This document shows positions 51,279 through 59,691 of a stretch of 64,000 nucleotides of DNA, in pieces. Source of the DNA: Angomonas deanei (lineage: Eukaryota > Euglenozoa > Kinetoplastea > Trypanosomatida > Trypanosomatidae). The stretch spans positions 746,501 through 810,500 of the forward strand of contig LR877148.1 of assembly GCA_903995115.1 (NCBI GenBank), read 5' to 3'. Every line of letters begins with the position of its first letter. The first letter of the stretch is position 1. The position numbers and the translations under genes are program-made. The notes below the pieces were generated by a model. It was not told the origin of the DNA, searched no databases, and worked only from the letters and a program-made list of their open reading frames with translations.

Positions 51279-51725
51279 TAACGAGTGTCTGTTTTTTTAT
51301 TACTAAAAAAAGAGACTTGAAATCGTTACTGGGCGAGAAAAAGAAACACAGAGGACGGCGTTGTCCTCTTCTCATTTGCATGTTCCACTTTTTTTTTTTT
51401 TAATGTTGTGCTTTTTGCGACTCATCATGTTTCGTTTTGTGCTACCACCGACCGTAAATATATACCGAAATAGCAGTAGAAGAGTTTCAGGCGGACTTGT
51501 ATAAAGTGTTTCTTTTTTTTTTATAGTTACTGTTTGCTGTCATTTTATATAAATCATTATCATCTCAAAAAAAAAAAAAATGAAAAAAAGATAAAGTTGG
51601 TCTCCAGTGAGACAGTCAGTTGCTTCACTGTCCTCCTTGGTGAAAATTCCCTACTTTTCTCTTTTTTTTTTTTTTTTTTTTTGAACGTCGTAGCGATCCT
51701 AATCAACTTTTTTTAAGAAGAGAAA
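51279..51725 (+). other. Intergenic spacer
   Basis: 447 bases, AT rich, with T runs (T12-T20) at 51390, 51512 and 51663. The T20 run and a following CTAATC stretch lead to AAG before the ATG at 51726; the exact acceptor is unclear. A short low-complexity frame at 51534-51716 is rejected. Nothing else seen. Confidence 0.6.
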
Positions 51726-52139
51726 ATGGCCACGAACGAGAACCTCCAGCTGCTCCTCACGAAGCTCATGACCCACCGGTTCTGCAACCAAGAGGCCAGC
51801 AACCTCGAGGCGTGTATTGAGAACTTTGTCCCCCAGGCCACCACCAACAGCTACGTAGATCAGAGTCTCCAGCGACGGGGGTTGAAAAAGTGTGCCCCTT
51901 ACTCCGAGGCGGCCAAGAAGTGCATGTCCGACCCAGCCAAGCAAAACGCGGTGATGCGGGCGGCGGCACTCGTCCCCCAGTGCAAGAAGGAGCAGCTGGC
52001 GTTGCGGCGGTGCCAGCGGGTGCAGGGGAGGGACTGTGAGGCGGAAGCCCTCAACACCGTCTACTGCGGTATGGTGTACCTCTCCCAGCGTCTCCGTCAG
52101 CAGGAGCGCCAATCCGAGGAGCCCACCGCCACCTCCTAA
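51726..52139 (+). CDS. Quadruple CX9C mitochondrial intermembrane-space-type protein (NDUFA8-like)
   Basis: 137 residues with four exactly spaced CX9C motifs: CNQEASNLEAC, CAPYSEAAKKC, CKKEQLALRRC and CEAEALNTVYC. Eight cysteines in two CHCH hairpins and no cleavable leader are typical of proteins imported by the disulfide relay into the intermembrane space. Four CX9C motifs are characteristic of NDUFA8 (complex I PGIV); COX-assembly twin proteins have only two. The identity is inferred from the cysteine pattern only. It is the last plus-strand gene before the convergent strand switch. Confidence 0.85.
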   Translation: MATNENLQLLLTKLMTHRFCNQEASNLEACIENFVPQATTNSYVDQSLQRRGLKKCAPYSEAAKKCMSDPAKQNAVMRAAALVPQCKKEQLALRRCQRVQGRDCEAEALNTVYCGMVYLSQRLRQQERQSEEPTATS

Positions 52140-52691
52140 TCTGAAAAAAGAAAAAAGAAAAAGTAGCTCGTTGCGACGTCACAGAGAAATTTAAACGATA
52201 AAATAATAATATAATAACCATAATAAAAAATACGCTATATTTTAATGCAATTTCTTTATATATAAAAAAAAAAAAAGTGTAACGCAAGTTGTTTGGATCC
52301 GTTGTTGTGAGTTCTGTTTGAGGGAAGTCAGCGTCGCTTGTCCAGTTATTCCAGTGCGCGCTACTTTTTCTTCTCTTTCCTTCTTCCCTTCCTCGCCCCT
52401 AATCTAGGAAGAGACGGCCCTCGCCGCCAGCATAGGTTTCGGTTCCCACCCCACCCTGCCTAGCCCCGCCACGGGACGGGGGTTGGGCGCCGGCATCACC
52501 AAAAGCATAAGCGCCGCCTTAGAAGGGAAAGAAGAAGGCGGTGGCTTCAGCCGGCGCCGTAGCGGAGAACACCGCCATTTCGGCCCAACAGGGAAACTTG
52601 CAAAACAGAAAAACAGCACTGAAAAAAGAAGTTATTGCATCTAGAAAAGCCGACCCTTCCGTTCTCAGCTCGCGGACGAGCTGGACGTCCC
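52140..52691 (+). other. Convergent strand-switch region
   Basis: Plus-strand and minus-strand transcription units meet here tail to tail; in kinetoplastids such places are transcription termination zones. The first 200 bases are AT rich. From about 52300 composition changes: a pyrimidine tract (52363-52400) ends in CTAG at 52404-52407 and is followed by a GC-rich island to about 52600. See the separate entry for its open frame. Confidence 0.7.
52408..52644 (+). other. GC-rich open frame without ATG; possible gene remnant or noncoding RNA
   Basis: 78 codons are open between an in-frame TAG at 52405 and TAG at 52642. There is no ATG, yet a textbook pyrimidine tract plus AG sits directly upstream. 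The translation has Gly/Ala/Ser-rich, then Arg/Lys-rich parts with no known motif. A minus-strand frame with an ATG-less start covers much the same stretch. It may be the 5' exon-like end of a decayed gene, a noncoding transcript, or chance in GC-rich DNA. Confidence 0.3.
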
Positions 52692-54077
52692 CTAGGTCGT
52701 GGGGGGTTCCAGTCTGGGGCGCACGTCGCGGGGGACACCAGAGCCGTACACGCACAATACCCTGAGGTTCGGCAGCCCCTCCAGACCCTCTAGAGAGGTC
52801 AGCGCCTGGCTGTAACTCACGTCCAACGTCTCCAGCGCCGTGCACCCTCTTAGGTCTTGAATGTTCCTCAATCCGCCCGCTGCAGCTCGCACGTCTTTTA
52901 GGTTCGGAAGGCCGGAAAGCCCGTCGAGCGAGGTCAGCGCGGGGCACAGATTCACAACCAACGTCTCCAGTGCCACACACCCTTTTAGGCCTCGAATGTT
53001 CTCCAGCCCGCTCCCCTCGGCGGTCACGGTGGTTAGGTTCTGCAGGCCAGCGAGGCCATCGAGCGAGGTCAGCGCGGGGCACCGATTCACAGCCAACGTC
53101 CTCAGTGCCACACACCCTTTTAGGTCTTGAATGTTCTCCAATCCGCTCCCCTCGGCGGTCACGGTGGTTAGGTTCTGCAGGCCAGCGAGGCCGTCGAGCG
53201 AGGTCAGCGCGGCACAGCGGCTCACGACCAACGTCTTCAGCGCCACACATCCCGCCAGACCTAGAATGTTCTCCAATCCACACACCGTAGCGTCCACGTG
53301 GAGTAGGTTCCGTAGGCCGGAAAGACCGTCAAGCGAGGTCAATTCCCTGCAGCCACTTACGTCCACGAACACCAGCAAGCGGCAGTCTTTCAGGAAATCA
53401 ACACTCAGGATATTACACTCCAGCAACTTCATTCTCCTCACACCTTCTAGTCTCCCCAGCGACTCCAGTGAGGTCGCGTCAGGGCAAGCATCAATGCATA
53501 CACTCTTCAGGTTAGGGCAGGCCGTCAGAGGTTCAACGCTGAAGGTACCGTGAGAGACCGCCATAGACACCGTCCGCAGCCGCTCAAGGCCTGCTAGCGC
53601 CTGTATAGAGGTTAAATAAAATTCTTTGAGGTAAACCTCTTCCGACCGCTGAAGCAGCACGGCAAAAGGTTTGAGAGAGGTAATACGAAAGAGGGTCAAG
53701 GCAAACGTGTGTTCCACCCCGCTCTCAGAAAGCCGTTGTGAGACCCGCTCCACCGCGGGAATCTCATTCGCAGATGAACTGGCGTCGAACTCGACCAACA
53801 GGTGCACCGGACAATGACGCTCTCTTGCCAGCCACCACTGCTGGCGGTCGAGCATCTCCGTCGCCGCCCACACGTTCGCGAACAGCTCTGCCACCGTTGG
53901 CGGAAGTACATTCAACAAGCGACGCTGTCTGCCATCCTCGACGGTGATGTGGCTTCCGAGCACGCCACCTTTGCAGTGCTCGGTGCACTCTCTGGCGTGA
54001 GGGCTGACACCAGCCAATGCAAGTGGGGGCTTCGTAAAGTAGCCGGTGTAATCGGAAATATTCTGAAGGGGAAACAT
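52692..54077 (-). CDS. Leucine-rich-repeat protein with 45-residue near-tandem repeat units
   Basis: 461 residues. After a ~150-residue N-terminal part, LRRs of the BspA/internalin-like type (LxxLxxLxVxxCxxLxSLDGLxGLxNL) fill the rest. From about 250 on, a 45-residue double LRR (LTSLDGLAGLQNLTTVTAEG followed by SGLENI) recurs four to five times with high identity. No signal peptide or GPI signal is seen, so a surface location is not supported. LRR proteins of this kind are abundant in bodonids and trypanosomatids and often species-specific. The ATG at 54077 lies after a pyrimidine-rich stretch on its own strand. Confidence 0.85.
   Translation of the reverse strand: MFPLQNISDYTGYFTKPPLALAGVSPHARECTEHCKGGVLGSHITVEDGRQRRLLNVLPPTVAELFANVWAATEMLDRQQWWLARERHCPVHLLVEFDASSSANEIPAVERVSQRLSESGVEHTFALTLFRITSLKPFAVLLQRSEEVYLKEFYLTSIQALAGLERLRTVSMAVSHGTFSVEPLTACPNLKSVCIDACPDATSLESLGRLEGVRRMKLLECNILSVDFLKDCRLLVFVDVSGCRELTSLDGLSGLRNLLHVDATVCGLENILGLAGCVALKTLVVSRCAALTSLDGLAGLQNLTTVTAEGSGLENIQDLKGCVALRTLAVNRCPALTSLDGLAGLQNLTTVTAEGSGLENIRGLKGCVALETLVVNLCPALTSLDGLSGLPNLKDVRAAAGGLRNIQDLRGCTALETLDVSYSQALTSLEGLEGLPNLRVLCVYGSGVPRDVRPRLEPPTT
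52838..53380 (-). repeat. 135-bp tandem repeat inside the LRR gene
   Basis: Near-identical units recur at a 135-base (45-codon) spacing, for example TTTTAGG at 52983 and 53118 with long matching flanks. The two middle copies are almost identical, and the outer ones are more diverged, as expected for recent tandem duplication or unequal exchange. Confidence 0.85.
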
Positions 54078-54225
54078 GAGAGAACTAAAGCAGAAAAAAT
54101 AAATAAGTAAAGAAAACTAAACAATGAGGAGAGGTAGGTGGAATGCAATTAGCCAAGTCGTTGCCTCTTAAAAAAACAGCCCGCCGACCTTTCCATATTC
54201 TGGGCCCGTAAACTCAAACAACAAC

Positions 54226-54229
54226 AAAA
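54226..54229 (-). terminator. T4 terminator-like run after tRNA-Sec
   Basis: AAAA on the plus strand, eight bases beyond the tRNA 3' end, is a TTTT run in the tRNA direction, a minimal RNA polymerase III stop. Its use is uncertain, because tRNA-Sec of T. brucei has been reported to be made by polymerase II. Confidence 0.4.
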
Positions 54230-54236
54230 GGGAGGA

Positions 54237-54324
54237 CGCCACGAAGGCCGAATCGAACGGCTGTGAGTGCTACTCACCTACGGGTTTGAAGCCCGCACCC
54301 AACACCAGTTGAGCTCATCGCGGC
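54237..54324 (-). tRNA. Selenocysteine tRNA (tRNA-Sec, anticodon TCA)
   Basis: 88 nucleotides without encoded CCA. The fold is the eukaryotic 9/4 type of tRNA-Sec: a 9-bp acceptor (GCCGCGATG with CTTCGTGGC, one T-T mismatch at the eighth pair), a D stem of 5-6 pairs, a 6-bp anticodon stem around CTTCAAA with TCA at 54287-54289, a long variable arm (GTGAGT/ACTCAC with loop AGC), and a 4-bp T stem with TTCGATT loop. The discriminator is G. These features set it apart from Leu and Ser tRNAs. It means the organism has selenoprotein synthesis. It lies within a minus-strand polycistron between an LRR gene and a ubiquitin-like gene. Confidence 0.95.
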
Positions 54325-54530
54325 ACATGTGGGGGAGGGGGAGGGAAGGGCTCCACTGTAAAACTCTAATAAATAAATAAAAAGAAGAAAGGAAAGGAAA
54401 AGAGATGGAATGAGCGGTAAAAAAAAGTTATCAATCGGCAAACAGAACCAAAAACGTTGGAAAAACAGAGCATTTTCTTTTAGTCTTGTACAGTGTAAAA
54501 CAACAAATAAAAAACAAAGAAACAGATCCT

Positions 54531-55484
54531 CTAAAGTGGTGGCGGGACAGGCAGCAGTGCCACCGTTCGTTCTAACAAGGCGTAACACTCCTGGACCGAG
54601 TGTTCTAAATCTATGATACGCTCCTGCAACAGTCGTATGTGTCTCTCGTTACCCGGTGGCTGGGACTGCAGGGCGCGCATCTGTCCCTCCAGCGTCCCCA
54701 CCTCCCGTGCCAGGGACTGCAGCAGTGCGTAGGGTGGCTCCCCCTCCGGACGGGGGGCGGGTGCCTCTATTGGGGTGACTTGGTGTCCTGAGGCCACAGG
54801 CGGCGGTGGCGCCGTGGTAGTAGTGGCAGGAGGGACAGCCGTGTAGGCCCGCGGGTCGTACACCTCTACTGGCGTGGGGTCCAGCGCTGGGCGGGTGAGA
54901 ACGGGGGCGTTCGTTCGCCCCTTCTTGAGCCGTACCCGGAAGGTACCGTTGGTGGGGACGCGGTAGTAGTGTAGCGTCGCCTTGTCATTGAGCTCCATGT
55001 AGCGCCACAGCAGGCGGTGGCGGTGGGGGTCCGCGGCGGCCGCCGTCACCGCGATATCGGGGTGTCGCATCCGCCGCCGCACCTCCTCGGCGAGCTGCTC
55101 CTTCACACTCCAAATAGTAGACTCCTCGTGACACGCTAGCGCAATTTTTTCCTTTCCCAAGTCACAAATAATATTCAACACCGGTCCCCGTCGTACGTGG
55201 AAGACAATCTTCACGAAGGGGTCTCCTTTCAGCAGCAGACAGCCATTGTCGTGGAGGGAGAGGCTGGGGTCCACCTGCTGTCGGTTGTGCAGCAACAGTT
55301 GCACCTCCGGCCGTACGTGGAAGTAGTCCTCAATGGCAATTTGGATTACACGCAAGGGTTGGTGGACGTCCACCTCCGTGTCAAAGTACTCTCCCTGAGC
55401 ATCGTACACCCGGAGAGGGACGACCGTCGTGAGCTGCACCGGCACCAGGGGTGCGTCTACCTTTCCATGGCCGGCTTGATACAT
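54531..55484 (-). CDS. Ubiquitin-like (beta-grasp) protein with C-terminal coiled coil
   Basis: 317 residues. The region 17-96 (VVPLRVYDAQGEYFDTEVDV to CLLLKGDPFVKIVFHV) has a ubiquitin-like strand-helix-strand pattern with a LL-N-Q turn like the Ubl core. A second stretch (102-195) has the same outline (LNIICDLGKEKIALACHEESTIWSVKEQL). A Pro/Ala-rich linker (210-250) and a coiled coil (265-310) follow. No C-terminal GG is present, so it is not a conjugated modifier. Tandem Ubls plus a coiled coil suggest an adaptor protein. Family unknown; the Ubl calls are by pattern. Confidence 0.7.
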   Translation of the reverse strand: MYQAGHGKVDAPLVPVQLTTVVPLRVYDAQGEYFDTEVDVHQPLRVIQIAIEDYFHVRPEVQLLLHNRQQVDPSLSLHDNGCLLLKGDPFVKIVFHVRRGPVLNIICDLGKEKIALACHEESTIWSVKEQLAEEVRRRMRHPDIAVTAAAADPHRHRLLWRYMELNDKATLHYYRVPTNGTFRVRLKKGRTNAPVLTRPALDPTPVEVYDPRAYTAVPPATTTTAPPPPVASGHQVTPIEAPAPRPEGEPPYALLQSLAREVGTLEGQMRALQSQPPGNERHIRLLQERIIDLEHSVQECYALLERTVALLPVPPPL

Positions 55485-55771
55485 GGGTACGTATGATTTC
55501 TAAAAACAAATTATATATTATATAAAAGGATGAATGTATGTAGAGGTGTGACTATAGTTTACAAAGTTATCCGCGCACAAAGGAACAGGGGGGGTACGCT
55601 TGGAAGAAAAAAAGAAAGAAAAGAGAAAGAGGGATATGGAATAGTGTAATGAATCCTGTCAGTATTTCAACGATGGGGGTAGTGCAAAACAATCCGATGT
55701 AAGTACCCTATTACGATTATCTTGTTTTAAAAACAAAAAAAACGCACAGAAAATGTGACGTCCATGTCTTT

Positions 55772-56275
55772 CTACAACATACCGAAGCGACGGGCGCGTT
55801 GCTCCAGCGCCGCCCTAGCCTCCTCCGACAGCGTACTAGGGTCGATCACGGGGTCCGCCTTGGGGGCGAAGCGTGCCGCGCGGGCCTCTAGCGTCTCCTT
55901 CCCGGTATCCGCCATGTGGAAGCGGGCGGCACGACTAGCCAGCACCGCCTCATCCACGTGCACCGTCTTCACTGGCTGGTGGGGCACCTGCAGCGTGAGC
56001 CCAAACCGTGCCGCACGCTTCGTTAGCTCCTCCTGGGTGGCCGTCATGGGGTCCTCCTTGGCCACCGCCCTGTCCTTCTCCTCCTGCGTCAGGCCGGCGA
56101 CGAGCTGCAGTACCTCCTCCTTGGTGATCCCGTGGTGGATCTTCTTCCCGTCGTCCCTGTGCCAGGGGCGGGGGGCAGGGGTCTCCTTGGGCTTACGGAA
56201 GATACGATGCAGACGGTGCTTGTTCTTGGGCTTCAGCTGCACCACCACTGGTTGTTGTTCCTCGACGGCAGACAT
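55772..56275 (-). CDS. SARNP/Tho1-like protein with RxxRF motifs
   Basis: 167 residues, small and very basic-acidic mixed. Four motifs RAARFG, RAARFH, RAARFA and RARRFG occur at spacings of about 25-35 residues, the same kind of R-x-x-R-F(-G) repeat by which SARNP/CIP29 and yeast Tho1 bind the helicase DDX39B/UAP56 in mRNA export. A helical segment with ITKEEVLQLVAGLTQEEK comes earlier. An N-terminal SAP domain, present in SARNP, is not visible. The role in mRNP export is inferred from the motif. The ATG lies close to a T-rich (own-strand) spacer. Confidence 0.7.
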   Translation of the reverse strand: MSAVEEQQPVVVQLKPKNKHRLHRIFRKPKETPAPRPWHRDDGKKIHHGITKEEVLQLVAGLTQEEKDRAVAKEDPMTATQEELTKRAARFGLTLQVPHQPVKTVHVDEAVLASRAARFHMADTGKETLEARAARFAPKADPVIDPSTLSEEARAALEQRARRFGML

Positions 56276-56677
56276 GTGCTTTTAGTAAAAGGGTTTATAA
56301 CTTTTATTTATTTATTAGAATACTGTGAGGAAAGAGAAATAAATGTGTATTGTGGGGCCGTGTTTTCTGTGCGTTTAATGAGTTTTTTTTTTTTTTTTTT
56401 GGAAAACACATGAATCCATGAAATACAGCAAAGTGGAAATAACAGGGCAAAAATGAAGGGAGCGCTCAAAACACACATTTCTATTAAGTTGGAAAAAATA
56501 AATAAGTTAAATAAAAAATCGTTTTTCGGCCGTCATGACACTGACGAGAATTGAATGAACAAATCTAAAGGTAAAAATCACTCGGAAAAAAAAATGGAAT
56601 CGTGAAGTTTTTGGTAGAATACATGTCTTGTTTCAAAAACAAAAACGAAAAAAAAAAAAGAGGAGCAACACGATCCA
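56276..56677 (-). other. Intergenic spacer
   Basis: 402 bases, AT rich, with a T19 run on the plus strand at 56382-56400. On the minus strand, pyrimidine-rich patches precede the SARNP-like start. No gene or RNA recognised. Confidence 0.6.
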
Positions 56678-58375
56678 TCAAATGCCTGTCATCTCCTCAC
56701 GCTCCAGCTGCATGGCCCGCTCCTCACTGGTAGGTCGGTAGTAATGCGTCTGCACAATCACAGGATGTTCCAGCACCTTGGCATAAAAGTCAGCGCTGTG
56801 AAATAACTTGGTGTACATGCCCCAACCGATAAAACTAAAAAAGTTGGAGCAGCCGGTCCGCAACGGGATGCGGTGTCCAATGTGCGTGTAACCAATGTTC
56901 TCGGGTGGTAGGTGCGGTATCGCGTCGGAGGGGAAAAACCCCCGGAAGTGTCGGTAGTTATTCGGTAGCGTGACGAACCCCGCCATGTAGTCGTCCTTCG
57001 AGGTGCTCGTCGTGGACGGCATGTCGATCCCCAAAAAGAGCGACTGAAAGAGGGAGGCAAAGTACTCCTTGCGATTCACAATCAACACTCGGGGGGAGGC
57101 CATCGTCACGACGGTAATGCGGCGCTCCGGCCGCTCTGCCGCGAGGTGCAGCCCTGCCAGCTGGGCGAGCGCACCCCCCAGACTGTGACCGACGAGGATG
57201 ATGTGGTCAAAGGAGCGGGTGACCTCCGCGTAGGGGACACTCTCTAGCAGCTCCAGGAACCCTTTATGGGCGCGCGCCCCTTTCACACCGTACTTTTCTG
57301 GAAACGGTAACGTTGAAAATTTAAAATTCGTAATCCAATTCTTGGAGGAGTTGGTGCCGATAAAGCACACAATCAGCTGCGGTCGGCGGCCAGGGCTCTT
57401 CCGCTCGAGCAAGAGGCACCGGGCCGTCTTATCCCCGTCGACCAGCGGCAGCACCCGTATCTCGGCTGGGATCGTGAAGCGCTCCTGCACCGCCTTCTCG
57501 GGGCGGAAGGCATCCACCGCCCGCGCGATCGAGCGGCGCTCGGCCACGGTCAGCATGTCCGACGCATCCTGGTGATCGTACACGTTGTCGAGGAGGTAGG
57601 AGATGTTGCAGAGGTCCGCCACCGCCCGCACGACCCGAGCCTGCAGCGGCGGCTGACGGTACCACACAAAGTCCTTGAAGAGGTCTAGGGTGTGGTCCAC
57701 CACGTCGAACCAGCCCTGTTCTATCGAAATAGACAAAATGATGCGAAGGACGAACTCCGCTGGGCTGACGTCGGCGGAGAGGGCACTAGGGGTGAGGAAC
57801 TCTCGCTCCAGTTCTGTCCCTGAGATGTGCTCCTCCATGGAGCGGAACAGGATGAAGATACCCCGCAGAATGGTATTGCGGTGGGTGCCGGAGAGGACCG
57901 TCAGTGGGGTGCCAGGACTGGGCGCGGCGCGGTAGGACAGGTACTCCTTGCGAAGGGCCAGCGCCATGTTCACCATCCCCTCCGTATCCTCCACCAGCGG
58001 GAAGTGCTTGACACAGTCGGTGTCGAGCCGCCGCGTCTCGTTGGAGTCCGGGAAGTACCACAGCCGCATAATAATGAGAAAGAGAGATCCAAAGAAGAGT
58101 GGAATGCCAATCGCAAAGCGGATTAACCGACGGAGCGATTCACTGAGATAGAGACGGTAGCAGTCGGACACCAGACTGAAGGCGGAGGTACCCAGCACGA
58201 TGCCATACCGCACGACGGTACGGAGCGCGTCGGCGAGGTAGAGGGAGGGGGCCTCAATCTTGTCCAAGACCCACTCCGTTACACGTCGCTTGTCCGCTAG
58301 CATCCCACTAGGCCGGAGGGCTGGCTTGGGGAGGGGAGCCTTGCGTTCCAAAAGACGAAACCCCTTCCTCAGCAT
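56678..58375 (-). CDS. Class 3 lipase (alpha/beta hydrolase), membrane-anchored
   Basis: 565 residues from the ATG at 58375; codons upstream in frame begin only with GTG. Hydrophobic segments near 85-110 anchor the N-terminus. The lipase_3 core includes LVGHSLGGALAQLAGLHLA with nucleophile Ser398 in GHSLG, TMASPRVL after it, and SDAIPHLPP, which carries the usual Asp of the triad; a His follows in YTHIGHRIP. FIGTNSSKNWITNF is the conserved region of class 3 lipases. Animal diacylglycerol lipases and plant DAD1-type enzymes share the layout; the physiological substrate is unknown. Confidence 0.88.
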   Translation of the reverse strand: MLRKGFRLLERKAPLPKPALRPSGMLADKRRVTEWVLDKIEAPSLYLADALRTVVRYGIVLGTSAFSLVSDCYRLYLSESLRRLIRFAIGIPLFFGSLFLIIMRLWYFPDSNETRRLDTDCVKHFPLVEDTEGMVNMALALRKEYLSYRAAPSPGTPLTVLSGTHRNTILRGIFILFRSMEEHISGTELEREFLTPSALSADVSPAEFVLRIILSISIEQGWFDVVDHTLDLFKDFVWYRQPPLQARVVRAVADLCNISYLLDNVYDHQDASDMLTVAERRSIARAVDAFRPEKAVQERFTIPAEIRVLPLVDGDKTARCLLLERKSPGRRPQLIVCFIGTNSSKNWITNFKFSTLPFPEKYGVKGARAHKGFLELLESVPYAEVTRSFDHIILVGHSLGGALAQLAGLHLAAERPERRITVVTMASPRVLIVNRKEYFASLFQSLFLGIDMPSTTSTSKDDYMAGFVTLPNNYRHFRGFFPSDAIPHLPPENIGYTHIGHRIPLRTGCSNFFSFIGWGMYTKLFHSADFYAKVLEHPVIVQTHYYRPTSEERAMQLEREEMTGI

Positions 58376-58680
58376 GCGTGCACACTTTTTTTTTATCACT
58401 GTAGGTCTAATGTTGTGGTGGTTGTACGAAAATGATTTAATAGATGCGTTTCGCTAGATAGGTGTCAGACAAAACAGAGAAGGAAGGAAAAGTTTTGTAG
58501 ATTGTTCATTTGATGTCATGTACTATGGTTTCACCAACTAAACGATATTATATGACTTCATATTTTTGATGTTGACGTTATTTAAGAAAAACAGAATGTA
58601 AGGAAGGTAAAGTGGAAATCTGTAAAAATTTTGTGCACTACACTAATACTATTTTTTGTTATTGTTGCGCTTTTTTTTTT
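58376..58680 (-). other. Intergenic spacer
   Basis: 305 bases, AT rich. On the minus strand it holds pyrimidine-rich patches that could guide splicing to the lipase gene. A T12 run sits at 58670-58681, next to the SET gene stop. Nothing else recognised. Confidence 0.55.
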
Positions 58681-59691
58681 TTACTGCGGAATGAAACCAA
58701 ACCGGTACATCAAAAACGCAGGCGACTGCGACGTGTTGTACCGTAAACCAATTTCTTCTCCCTTTTCTATGAGTCGTACCGCCTGCAGCTCGACGCAGCT
58801 ACCCAGACCCTTCCGCTTGTGCACCTCCACCTGCACATTAGAGGACGGCAGATGACCGGTCATGTCGATCAAGGGGACAAGAGTGGGGACGAGGTAGAAC
58901 TCCTGCGCGGCGTTGATGTTTCCAAGCGCCATGCCTAGCATCGTCTTGATGCGCTTCGTCCACCGCGTCTGGCGGTCGGCCTCATCAAACACGGTGAGGG
59001 CCGTGTAGTTCAGGGAGGAGCCCACATCCTCCGGTGCCATCCCCTTATGCGGCAGCAGGTGCATCCGCGACAGGACCGTCCGGAAGGCCCAGTAGGCCAC
59101 CTCAATCGGCGGTGCCTGTGGTCCCCACTTCTTGAGCAGAATATGCAGAATGGCTAGAAACTCCTTTTGATAGTCGTCCCACTCCACGAGCAGCATGGGG
59201 TCTAGCGTCTCCTTGTGGCGCCGGATAACGAGGGCGTCGTCCATGGCGGGGTGCGGGAGGAGGTTGAAGTACCGGTTGAGGGGGCTGTCAGGGTTGAGGT
59301 GCTCCCCTGCCACCAGCAGCGCCAGATACACCTGCTCGTACAGGGCGGCGTCACGCACACTGCGGGCCGCCATGACACGGCGCACGTCGTCAAAGGTGGG
59401 GGGCTTCATCGCCTGCAGGGTCGGGCTGGCCGCCAGCAACCGCTCCGCCGAGACGGACAGTGTCTCCAGCGGCACGGAGGCGACGAGGGAGCCCTCCTGT
59501 ATGACACACTTACTGAAGAGACCACGGCCGGTCTCGGGGGAGGGGCGCACCTCCACCGCGTCGAAGAGCGCATTCTTCTCTCGCAAGAATTTTAAAAAAG
59601 GTTCCAGTTGGCTATCAGAAGTGGATTGGCCCTTCATCACCTGGGAGGCCACACCAGCCGAGCACAGGCGGCGCACTGTTGCGTAGAACAT
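58681..59691 (-). CDS. SET-domain protein methyltransferase, RuBisCO-LSMT/SETD type
   Basis: 336 residues. The N-terminus (MFYATVRRLCSAG) could be a mitochondrial leader. The split SET domain starts GRGLFSKCVIQEGSLVASVP (about 55-75), the insert domain follows, and the post-insert part has VPLIDMTGHLPSSN (about 270-283) and KGEEIGLRYN (about 312-321) then LMYRFGF. This layout is that of SETD3/SETD6/LSMT-type lysine or histidine methyltransferases. The usual DxxNH motif reads DMTGH, so the Asn that contacts SAM is Gly. That may lower activity or be tolerated; the substrate is unknown. Confidence 0.85.
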   Translation of the reverse strand: MFYATVRRLCSAGVASQVMKGQSTSDSQLEPFLKFLREKNALFDAVEVRPSPETGRGLFSKCVIQEGSLVASVPLETLSVSAERLLAASPTLQAMKPPTFDDVRRVMAARSVRDAALYEQVYLALLVAGEHLNPDSPLNRYFNLLPHPAMDDALVIRRHKETLDPMLLVEWDDYQKEFLAILHILLKKWGPQAPPIEVAYWAFRTVLSRMHLLPHKGMAPEDVGSSLNYTALTVFDEADRQTRWTKRIKTMLGMALGNINAAQEFYLVPTLVPLIDMTGHLPSSNVQVEVHKRKGLGSCVELQAVRLIEKGEEIGLRYNTSQSPAFLMYRFGFIPQ

